Below, piece after piece: positions 9,548-16,383 of a stretch of DNA of 64,000 nt. The stretch comes from Candidatus Sodalis pierantonius str. SOPE (GTDB lineage: Bacteria; Pseudomonadota; Gammaproteobacteria; Enterobacterales; Enterobacteriaceae): NCBI RefSeq assembly GCF_000517405.1, contig NZ_CP006568.1, positions 1,240,001 through 1,304,000 of the forward strand, in the 5' to 3' direction. The translations under genes and the position numbers were made by a program. Numbering within the stretch: the stretch's first letter is position 1; every line of letters starts with the position of its first letter. Under the pieces are notes generated by a model. It saw only the letters and a program-made list of their open reading frames with translations. It did no database searches and was not told the origin of the DNA.

Positions 9548-10564
9548 ATGCGTAAGCCTTTATTGCTTATTGTGGTGATAGTGCTGGTGGTGCTGTATGC
9601 GTCACTGTTTGTGGTGCAAGAAGGCCAGCGCGGCATCGTTCTGCGCTTTGGTAAAGTATTGCGCGACGGCGACAACAAACCGTTGATTTTCAATCCCGGT
9701 TTGCACATGAAAATACCGTTTATTGAAACGGTCAAGAATCTCGATGCGCGCATTCAGACCATGGAAAACCAGGCGGATCGCTTTGTGACCATGGAGAAGA
9801 AAGACCTGATCGTTGACTCCTATATCAAATGGCGTATCAGCGACTTCAGCCGGTATTATCTGGCGACCGACGGCGGTGATGTGTCGCAGGCGGAAGTGTT
9901 GCTGAAACGGAAGTTTTCCGACCGTTTGCGCTCGGAGCTCGGCCGGCTGGATGTGAAGGGGATCGTCACCGACTCCCGCAACCGCCTGATGACCGATGTG
10001 CGCGAAGCGCTTAATAACGGGACCTCCGGCGACAATGAAGAGACGCAGGCCACCGCGGCCGATAACGCCATCGCTTCCGCCGCCGCGCGGGTAGAGCGTG
10101 AAACCAACGGCCAGCAGCCGGCGGTGAACCCGAACAGTATGGCGGCGCTGGGCATTGAAGTTGTCGACGTGCGTATCAAGCAGATCAACCTGCCGACGGA
10201 AGTGTCCGACGCGATTTATCAGCGCATGCGCGCGGAGCGTGAAGCCGTCGCCCGTCGCCACCGGTCCCAGGGCCAGGAAGAGGCGGAGAAGCTGCGTGCC
10301 GCCGCGGATTACGAAGTGACCCGCACGCTGGCCGAGGCCGAGCGTCAGGCGCTGATTACCCGTGGTGAAGCGGATGCGGAAACCGCCAAGCTGTATGCCG
10401 ACGCGTTCAGCCGGGATCCGGCGTTCTACGCCTTTATCCGCAGTCTGCGCGCGTATGAAAACAGCTTTAACAGCAACAATGATGTGATGGTGCTGAGCCC
10501 GGAAAGTGATTTCTTCCGCTTCATGAAGTCGCCGGAAGATACCGCGGTCGGCCGCCGTCCCTAA
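9548..10564 (+). CDS. hflC: HflC, SPFH-domain partner of HflK
   Basis: Second subunit of the HflKC complex. N-terminal membrane anchor (about residues 4-22, very hydrophobic), SPFH domain starting VVQEGQRGIVLRFGK, and the helical stretch rich in EAERQALITRGEADAE-type repeats typical of prohibitin-like proteins. 338 aa versus 334 in E. coli. It is the last gene of the superoperon; a strong hairpin-T terminator starts 7 bp after the stop. Confidence 0.96.
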   Translation: MRKPLLLIVVIVLVVLYASLFVVQEGQRGIVLRFGKVLRDGDNKPLIFNPGLHMKIPFIETVKNLDARIQTMENQADRFVTMEKKDLIVDSYIKWRISDFSRYYLATDGGDVSQAEVLLKRKFSDRLRSELGRLDVKGIVTDSRNRLMTDVREALNNGTSGDNEETQATAADNAIASAAARVERETNGQQPAVNPNSMAALGIEVVDVRIKQINLPTEVSDAIYQRMRAEREAVARRHRSQGQEEAEKLRAAADYEVTRTLAEAERQALITRGEADAETAKLYADAFSRDPAFYAFIRSLRAYENSFNSNNDVMVLSPESDFFRFMKSPEDTAVGRRP

Positions 10565-10570
10565 CGGTTG

Positions 10571-10613
10571 CCTCGCACATTCAATCAGGCTCGAGTGTGC
10601 GAGGTACGTTTTT
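10571..10613 (+). terminator. Rho-independent terminator after hflC
   Basis: Perfect 9-bp stem CCTCGCACA (10571-10579) with TGTGCGAGG (10596-10604), 16-nt loop, then a T-run at 10609-10613. It marks the 3' end of the nnr-hflC transcription unit. Confidence 0.85.
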
Positions 10614-11270
10614 CCCAGGGCGGGCCGCGGGTCAAGCGTGCCTGTCTTGCGGTATGCTACGGCTAACGGCCCGCCAAGGTCGTTAATCAGTACGGCGAGC
10701 AAGTGTCGAGTATCCGTGGCCTGTGCGATACCGTCGCTGGACGGCTTAATTGACCGCAATCGATACCAGGGGTCTTGGCGGGTGGTCCACGCACTTCGTC
10801 AGGCTTAAATCAGCAACGGCATTGGCCAGCAGCAGCTCGGTGACGCGCTCAACCGTCCACAATCTTTTACCGCTAAAGTCAAAAGCGGGAAATAAGGCTG
10901 GATATCGTTGTACTTTTCTCCCTAACCCGCCTTTTCGCTATCGATCCACTCTTTTGGATTGAGCGTAGCAATAAGCTTATCCCGCCACAGACCGTTAAAC
11001 CTCCTACAACTGATGCGATTCGCATCGCGACACGGCTGTGTATGAGGGCATCCATGAACCGAAATACAGGGGAGCGCCTCCTATCCTGGTGGTTGCCCTC
11101 GTTTTTGCGTGCGAGATATTTTCGTCACTGAGACACTTTGTAAACAATTATGCAACAATCAGCTCGTTTCTATAGTTAATAAAATAATTAATGATAGAAA
11201 TATTGATGGGCGGCTATTTTAAGCGGACGTTCGTCATCTAATTTTACGCATTTACCATGGAGGTTATGGT
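10614..11270. other. Non-coding or degraded stretch between hflC and the small-peptide island
   Basis: No convincing gene. The first 350 bp are GC-rich, with scattered open frames on both strands that I cannot match to a family; they may be remains of a lost gene. A short palindrome (GATGCGA-T-TCGCATC) lies near 11015. A 29-codon ORF starts at 11042 with no clear ribosome-binding site. From about 11140 the DNA becomes AT-rich and leads into the well-formed Shine-Dalgarno of the 11271 ORF, so a promoter for that gene probably sits at about 11140-11250, but I could not pick out clear -35/-10 boxes. Confidence 0.5.
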
Positions 11271-11447
11271 ATGTATTCAATAATGAGATCACGTAAAGCG
11301 TTATTGATAGCAACAACACTGGTATTCATTTCCCTCGCCACTTCGCCGGCCTTTGCTTTAGCATGTCTAGCCAAGCCCGGTAATACCGCAAAGGAGTGCT
11401 CAGAGCTTTGCGTCTGGACGGGACCCGGTTTCCCTATCTGCCTTTAA
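11271..11447 (+). CDS. Small secreted cysteine-rich peptide (58 aa), unknown function
   Basis: Unrecognised. The start has a strong GGAGG nine bases upstream. The N-terminus is a classic Sec signal peptide: basic start (MRSRKA), a hydrophobic core (about residues 10-24) and a likely cleavage after SPAFA at residue 29. The predicted mature peptide is about 29 residues with four cysteines spaced C-x11-C-x3-C-x9-C and a Gly/Pro-rich end (TGPGFPICL), compatible with two disulfides after export. It lies 370 bp upstream of another small Cys-rich ORF. Possible roles include a toxin or antimicrobial peptide, or a host-directed peptide; none is shown. Too short to appear in ordinary ORF calls, but the signal peptide plus RBS make it credible. 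Confidence 0.6.
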   Translation: MYSIMRSRKALLIATTLVFISLATSPAFALACLAKPGNTAKECSELCVWTGPGFPICL

Positions 11448-11815
11448 TACCCGACGCTCTGTCATTGTGAGGTAATAATAACCCTAGCCTTTTGCTTAAT
11501 GAGGAAAGGCTCGCTTGCAACGCCACGTTAAGTATCCCATAGTGACTCATCATATTCAGTATGAAGAACTTCCGGTTTCGCTATCCGCGGGTTTTTATCC
11601 TCAGTGACGTGATTGCTCTGGAATGATATCGAAAAGAGTTCAAGATTGAACTCAAAATAATGAAACTTGATGATACATTGCGTTCACTTCATCGTGTTAG
11701 TTCTCATTTTGATGAAAAATGAATCGTCTCTAGGTTTAAATTAATGTTTGAAATGCTCATGATCTCTATGGACGCCGTACATCACTTCACGGCTGCTCAA
11801 CATTGGAGATAATAC

Positions 11816-12016
11816 ATGCCGAACGACTATATGCAGCACAGGATAAATCAATATGGACAACATGTATGGTATACAAATAAATTTATATCCGATTGTCGAA
11901 AGAAAAAAATTGCGGAGAGGTTTATTTCTGTAAATAATGTCTTATGCAGGTGCCCATCAAGCGAAGAGACGTGCCGTTGGATGAATTATACAAATCACTG
12001 CCGTTCCGATTATTAG
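11816..12016 (+). CDS. Small cysteine-rich protein (66 aa), C-terminus abutting an IS element
   Basis: Unrecognised. ATG preceded by TTGGAGATAAT (GGAG, 7-8 bases). No signal peptide; rich in Asn, Tyr, Lys and Arg, and distinctly AT-rich compared with neighbouring genes, suggesting foreign origin. The C-terminal third carries C-x-C-P-x5-C-x8-C (LCRCPSSEETC then NHC). A similar C-x-C-P-x3-C-x8-C pattern ends the ORF at 13378, on the other side of the IS256 element. The TAG stop at 12014-12016 falls on the first bases of the IS inverted repeat, so the insertion supplies the present stop; joining the flanks would give only a few more codons. Confidence 0.55.
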   Translation: MPNDYMQHRINQYGQHVWYTNKFISDCRKKKIAERFISVNNVLCRCPSSEETCRWMNYTNHCRSDY

Positions 12017-13350
12017 AGCCTGTTTAGAAATTTGTGTATTTGCCTGATTTTGATATGTTCAATCCAACATCAAAAACAGGTTAATTTATGGACGAAAAAC
12101 AGTTGCAGGCTCTGGCTAACGAACTGGCCAAAAATCTCAAAACCCCTGAAGATCTCAGTCACTTCGATCGGCTGCTGAAAAAAATCAGCGTCGAAGCAGC
12201 TCTCAATGCCGAAATGACCCATCACCTCGGCTACGATAAAAATCAGCCTAAACCGGGGACCAACGCCCGCAACGGCTATTCCACAAAAACCGTTACCACT
12301 GGCGATGGCCCGCTGGCGCTGCGTACTCCGCGCGATCGTGACGGTTCCTTTGAACCGCAACTGGTGAAGAAGAACCAGACCCGGATTACCGGGATGGATA
12401 ACCAGATTTTATCGTTGTACGGCCAAAGGGATGACCACCCGCGAGATCGCCGCCGAGTTCAAAGAGCTGTATGACGCCGATGTCTCGCCGGCGCTGGTCT
12501 CAAAGGTCACCGATGCGGTCATGGAGCAGGTTGTCGAATGGCAAAACCGGCCTCTGGATGCAGTCTATCCCATTGTTTATCTTGACTGTATCGTTCTAAA
12601 AGTCCGGCAGGACAGCCGCATCATCAACAAATCTGTGTTCCTGGCGCTGGGCATCAACATCGAAGGCCAGAAAGAGTTGCTAGGTATGTGGCTGGCCGAA
12701 AACGAAGGCGCAAAGTTCTGGCTGAACGTGCTGACAGAGCTGAAAAACCGCGGCCTGAACGATATCCTTATCGCCTGCGTAGACGGGCTGAAAGGTTTCC
12801 CTGACGCTATTAACGCGGTGTATCCGGAGGCGTGGCTCCAGCTGTGTATCGTGCATATGGTGCGCAACAACCTGCGGTTCGTCTCCTGGAAGGACTACAA
12901 GGCCGTCACCCGCGACCTGAAAGCTATCTATCAGGCCCCTACGGAAATCAGGCCCCTACGGAAGAAGCCGGTTTGCAGGCGCTGGAAGCGTTCTCCAGTG
13001 CCTGGGACATCCGCTACCCGCAAATAAGTCGAAGCTGGCAGGCAAACTGGGCCAATCTGGCCACGTTCTTTGCCTACTCAATGGACATCCGCAAGGTGAT
13101 CTACACGACCAACGCCATCGAGTCGTTAAACAGCGTGATCCGGCATGCTATCAAAAAGCGCAAGGTGTTCCCGACCGACGACGCAGTGAAAAAAGGTGGT
13201 GTGGCTGGCGATACAGGCGGCCTCACAGAAATGGACAATGCCTTTGAGGGACTGGCGCATGGCAATGAGCCGCTTTATTATCGAGTTCGGTGACCGCCTG
13301 GACGGTCACTTCTGAGAAAAGGCATTTACACAGAATCCGGTACGGGCTCT
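12015..13350 (+). mobile_element. IS256-family insertion sequence, degenerate
   Basis: About 1.34 kb. Left terminal repeat 12015-12044 starts AGAGCCTGTTTAGAAA and the right end 13321-13350, reverse-complemented, starts AGAGCCCGTACCGGAT; roughly 22 of 30 positions match, including TGTGTA and TGCC. It carries a single Mutator-type transposase gene (see next entry) in at least four frame segments. I see no clear 8-9 bp target duplication: the flanks (CCGATTATT and TCACATTTT) do not match, which may reflect age or imprecise ends. Confidence 0.88.
12088..13315 (+). pseudogene. IS256-family (Mutator-type) transposase, three frameshifts
   Basis: Recognisable transposase starting MDEKQLQALANELAKNL. 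Lesions: an extra G at 12421-12422 (should read SLYAKGMTTREI); a 17-bp tandem duplication (CAGGCCCCTACGGAAAT at 12932 repeated from 12949) that shifts frame before EEAGLQALEAF; and an extra G near 13195 (should read KKVVWLAIQAAS). After correction the protein runs to DRLDGHF and TGA at 13313-13315, about 400 aa. The segments holding the presumed DDE residues (YLDCIVL, CVDGLKGFPDA, NAIESLNS) are all present, so the element decayed by indels after inserting. Not expected to transpose on its own. Confidence 0.92.
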
Positions 13351-13377
13351 TCACATTTTAAATCGCTAGGTAGGGAA

Positions 13378-13485
13378 ATGCCCATCACGAGAACTACCTT
13401 TTCTGATCGGTATAACGACAGACACTACTATTGCCCTTGTCCACCCGATCCCTGTGCTTCTAAAGCGTTTTATAATCAATGCTGA
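13378..13485 (+). CDS. Tiny cysteine-rich peptide (35 aa), paralog-like to the 11816 ORF
   Basis: Unrecognised. ATG 13378 preceded by AGGTAGGGA. The peptide begins MPITRTT, has a Tyr/Arg/Asp-rich middle and ends with CPCPPDPC then ASKAFYNQC: C-x-C-P-x3-C-x8-C, ending directly on cysteine. The C3-C4 spacing of 8 and the N-[HQ]-C ending match the ORF at 11816. Without the IS256 element the two ORFs would sit within about 30 bp of each other, in the same direction, as a tandem pair. No signal peptide. Confidence is limited by the very short length. Confidence 0.45.
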   Translation: MPITRTTFSDRYNDRHYYCPCPPDPCASKAFYNQC

Positions 13486-13503
13486 GAACATGAAACAAAA
13501 AAC

Positions 13504-13671
13504 ATGCATGGTGTCGATGTTGCCGGAGCTGAGGTTATGCTTCATCCCAAAGACTATCCATCGAATTATTCAGAAACAGCAAAGTTAATTGGGTTGCAAG
13601 AGGTAAGCTGTTTGTGTCCACCGAGGTTTGCCGCAAGCGTAAATGCCGCATATTCATCTTCCGGGCGATAA
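13504..13671 (+). CDS. Possible small ORF (55 aa) with C-x-C-P-P motif
   Basis: Weakly supported ORF starting MHGVDVAGAEV 18 bp after the 13378 ORF, with no good ribosome-binding site. It contains a single SCLCPPR segment resembling the C-x-C-P cores of the 11816 and 13378 ORFs but lacks the downstream cysteines; it may be a decayed third copy. It overlaps the 3' end of the minus-strand ORF at 13654-13773 by 18 bp. Confidence 0.25.
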   Translation: MHGVDVAGAEVMLHPKDYPSNYSETAKLIGLQEVSCLCPPRFAASVNAAYSSSGR

Positions 13672-13773
13672 GTGTTCAACTATTTTTAATAGAAAGCTCG
13701 CCTTCGCCCGATGGCGTGCGAGTAAACCCGTTCGCCCAGGAATCTTATGAATAGCTTTCTTCACTTTCTTCAT
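13654..13773 (-). CDS. Possible small basic peptide (39 aa)
   Basis: Unrecognised. Starts at 13773 with MKKVKKAIHKIPGRT and is rich in Lys, Arg and His (about a third of residues), with a short hydrophobic stretch (SFLLKIV) near the end. The best evidence is a clean AAGGAG nine bases upstream of the ATG on the minus strand. It runs opposite to the cysteine-rich ORFs. The frame is open much further upstream, but the upstream part has no family resemblance and I treat it as chance. Could be chance altogether. Confidence 0.3.
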   Translation of the reverse strand: MKKVKKAIHKIPGRTGLLARHRAKASFLLKIVEHLSPGR

Positions 13774-14334
13774 GGAAATCCGCTCCTTAGTCATACCCGT
13801 AATTAACACCGCATTTCGTATGGGTCCACGGATAACGGTTGCTGCGTGGGGGCGGGCTGAACAGTTTCGCGCCATGCCGAGGAGGGTCGGCGGCTTCACA
13901 GAAGACGTTGACGCCGCCGTCCGGCCGTTGGTCACCGTTGTCCATACCCCAAACGGCGGCGGGTTTGCCTCCGCGCTGGCGTAGTGATGCCAAAATGGCC
14001 AGGATAATTCGTAGTGAGGATAACGCACGTCAATGGCGGTGTTTGCCGTACGTCCCTCCCTAGCGCCTTTATCTAAACATGGTGATAACTTCCAACAAGA
14101 ATTTTCATGGACTCTTTTAAATTGCTCGCGCTTGATGCTAAATGCTAACCCACCGTGCGTGTTGGCGCGAAAGAACGGGAAAGCCAATTATGCACGACGG
14201 CAGGCAGATGCGAAGAGTACAGGTGTGCATATAAAGGCCGCGGATATCGAGGCCTTATTGTTCGGTGTTGATAGTGTGTGGACGGCCTTTGAGATGAATT
14301 GCATTCATTTCAATGAGATAATGTGTGTTTAATA
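13774..14334. other. Non-coding stretch before yjeT
   Basis: No supported gene. Open frames occur on both strands, but their products are compositionally odd and match nothing I recognise. Near 14293 a short palindrome ATGAAT-TGC-ATTCAT occurs, reminiscent of a TGAAT/ATTCA operator but with 3-nt instead of 4-nt spacing. Confidence 0.4.
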
Positions 14335-14355
14335 CCCGATCATTCGGGCCTTTTT
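14335..14355 (+). terminator. Short hairpin-T terminator upstream of yjeT
   Basis: CCCGA (14335-14339) pairs with TCGGG (14344-14348), loop TCAT, followed after CC by TTTTT (14351-14355). It ends whatever transcript enters from the island and lies 16 bp before the yjeT start. Confidence 0.6.
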
Positions 14356-14371
14356 GCTTTGAGGTTATGTC

Positions 14372-14572
14372 ATGAATCCGACGATTTGGATGGCGCTCGG
14401 TTTGGTGCTGGTGCTGGAGGGATTGGGGCCGATGTTGTTTCCAGGCGTCTGGCGCAAGATGATAGGTTCGCTGACGACGCTGCCGGATACGCTATTGCGT
14501 CGCTTCGGCGGGGGTTTAGTGGTCGCCGGCTGCGTTATCTACTATATGTTGCGTAGCAAAATGGGCGCGTGA
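14372..14572 (+). CDS. yjeT: YjeT, DUF2065 small inner-membrane protein
   Basis: 66-aa protein with two hydrophobic segments (about residues 5-25 and 44-60) separated by a basic loop, matching the DUF2065/YjeT family that sits between hflC and purA in enterics. Function unknown in general. RBS GAGGTT 8 bases before ATG. Position 79 bp upstream of purA is conserved, although the preceding 3.8 kb from hflC is an insertion relative to E. coli. Confidence 0.9.
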   Translation: MNPTIWMALGLVLVLEGLGPMLFPGVWRKMIGSLTTLPDTLLRRFGGGLVVAGCVIYYMLRSKMGA

Positions 14573-14650
14573 TCGCAGCGCGAAAAAGTACTGAAAGTTA
14601 TGGATTCAGATGGTAGAATCCATTTTTAAGCAATCTGGTGAAGTTAAGAG

Positions 14651-15949
14651 ATGGGTAAGAACGTCGTCGTACTGGGCACCCAATGGGGTGACGAAGGTAA
14701 AGGCAAGGTCGTCGACCTGCTGACCGAACGGGCCAAATATGTTGTTCGCTATCAGGGCGGACACAACGCCGGTCATACTTTAGTTATCAACGGTGAAAAA
14801 ACCGTCCTTCATTTGATCCCCTCAGGCATTCTGCGTGAAAATGTCGTCAGCATCATCGCCAACGGCGTCGTGCTGTCGCCGGAAGCGCTGATGAAAGAGA
14901 TGGGAGCGCTGGAGGCGCGGGGTATTCCGGTACGCGAACGCATGCTGATTTCCGAGGCGTGTCCGCTCATTCTTGCCTATCACGTAGCGATGGACGTCGC
15001 GCGCGAAAAGGCCCGCGGCGCCAAAGCCATCGGCACCACCGGCCGCGGCATCGGCCCGGCCTATGAAGACAAAGTGGCGCGTCGCGCGCTGCGCGTGGGC
15101 GATCTGTTCAATAAAGACACCTTCGCCGCAAAGCTGAAAGAGGTCGTGGATTACTATAACTTCCAGCTGGTGCAGTATTACCAGGCTGAAGCGGTGGATT
15201 ATCAAACGGTGCTGGACGATATCCTGGCGGTGGCAGACGTCCTGACCGGGATGGTGGTGGATGTCTCCGAGCTGCTGGACGCCGCCCGCAAACGCGGCGA
15301 TTTGATGATGTTTGAAGGCGCCCAGGGAACGCTGCTGGATATCGACCACGGCACCTATCCCTACGTTACCTCCTCCAACACCACCGCCGGCGGCGTCGCG
15401 ACCGGCTCCGGCCTCGGTCCGCGCTATGTGGATTATGTCCTCGGCATCGTCAAGGCATATTCCACCCGCGTCGGCGCTGGCCCGTTTCCCACCGAGCTGT
15501 TTGACGACACGGGCGAGTTTCTGTGCGCCAAGGGCAATGAATTCGGCGCCACCACCGGCCGCCACCGCCGCACCGGCTGGCTGGATGCGGTAGCGGTACG
15601 TCGCGCGGTACAGATTAACTCCCTTTCCGGTTTCTGCCTCACCAAGCTCGACGTGCTTGACGGTCTGCAAGAGGTGAAAATCTGTACCGCCTATCGCCTG
15701 TCTGACGGCCGCGTGGTGGAAAGCACCCCGTTGGCGGCGGAAAACTGGGAAGGTATTGAGCCGATTTATGAGACGTTGCCGGGCTGGAGCGAGAGCACCT
15801 TCGGCGTGAAGCAGTTCGACAAGCTGCCCGACGCGGCGCGTCGCTACATCAAGCGCATAGAAGAGGTGACCGGCGTACCGGTTGACATCGTTTCGACCGG
15901 GCCTGACCGTAGCGAAACCATGATTCTACGCGATCCGTTTGACGCCTAA
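14651..15949 (+). CDS. purA: Adenylosuccinate synthetase
   Basis: GTP-dependent condensation of IMP with aspartate, the first committed step to AMP. Seen: the N-terminal GTP-binding loop QWGDEGKGK, the GHNAGHT segment, TTGRGIGPAYEDK and the C-terminal STGPDRSETMI. 432 aa, exactly as in E. coli. RBS AAGTTAAGAG. Followed by a strong terminator at 15983, so it is probably monocistronic or co-transcribed only with yjeT. Confidence 0.98.
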   Translation: MGKNVVVLGTQWGDEGKGKVVDLLTERAKYVVRYQGGHNAGHTLVINGEKTVLHLIPSGILRENVVSIIANGVVLSPEALMKEMGALEARGIPVRERMLISEACPLILAYHVAMDVAREKARGAKAIGTTGRGIGPAYEDKVARRALRVGDLFNKDTFAAKLKEVVDYYNFQLVQYYQAEAVDYQTVLDDILAVADVLTGMVVDVSELLDAARKRGDLMMFEGAQGTLLDIDHGTYPYVTSSNTTAGGVATGSGLGPRYVDYVLGIVKAYSTRVGAGPFPTELFDDTGEFLCAKGNEFGATTGRHRRTGWLDAVAVRRAVQINSLSGFCLTKLDVLDGLQEVKICTAYRLSDGRVVESTPLAAENWEGIEPIYETLPGWSESTFGVKQFDKLPDAARRYIKRIEEVTGVPVDIVSTGPDRSETMILRDPFDA

Positions 15950-15982
15950 CGGCCGTCGGGCGTAAATTAGCAAAAAAGAGAG

Positions 15983-16010
15983 CAAACCGGGCTACGCCCG
16001 GTTTGTTTTT
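15983..16010 (+). terminator. Rho-independent terminator after purA
   Basis: Ten-bp perfect stem CAAACCGGGC / GCCCGGTTTG with a TAC loop, followed by TTTTT at 16006-16010. Confidence 0.93.
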
Positions 16011-16383
16011 ATATGTCAATAGGTTATCTTGCCCTCATTGCCGACCAACAAGTTTTATGGCCTGTTTGGTTCTCAAAGGTTACTCTTATTGTTCATGTTT
16101 TCCTTTTTACCGGTACGTATGCCCCCGCCAGGGTTTAGCGGGCTTGCCAATGATAGCGGTATTGAGGCCGGTGCCGTGCGCGCCGGCCGGTTGTAGCGCG
16201 GAAACAGAGGTTGACATTTTGCCTGCCGTTGAAAACAGGTGTTGCCGCAGGCACCCATAGGGTCCATCACATCATTTTGCGCCTGGCGTGGCCGGCATGA
16301 TGGCTCTAACCGCCACTCTACAAAAACGTGCGCGTGCCCGCTAGCGGCACGGCAACCTGTTTTGACATTATGGAGATAGCTCA
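16011..16383. other. Intergenic gap where nsrR is expected
   Basis: 373 bp with no supported gene. In E. coli the nitric-oxide-sensing repressor gene nsrR lies here between purA and rnr; no translated frame resembles NsrR (no LTSFTDYGLRAL-like start and no cysteine cluster). A TTGACA-like box at about 16212 could belong to an rnr promoter, but no matching -10 is clear. A TATGGAGA ribosome-binding site for rnr closes the gap. Confidence 0.55.

Noticed and set aside
9602..10759. Long minus-strand open frame of 385 codons over hflC
   Set aside because: It is the antisense of hflC, an obvious conserved gene, and its product is low-complexity with no family resemblance; high GC makes such shadow frames common.
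13774..14187. Upstream extension of the minus-strand frame over 13654-14187
   Set aside because: Only the last 39 codons have a good start and RBS; the rest has no homology and overlaps other chance frames.
14292..14306. ATGAAT-TGC-ATTCAT as an ARG box
   Set aside because: Half-sites match, but spacing is 3 instead of 4 and there is no arg gene nearby; kept only as a remark.
16003..16260. 85-codon plus frame downstream of purA
   Set aside because: It starts in the terminator T-run, has no RBS, and its Cys/Pro-rich product does not resemble NsrR or anything else known to me.
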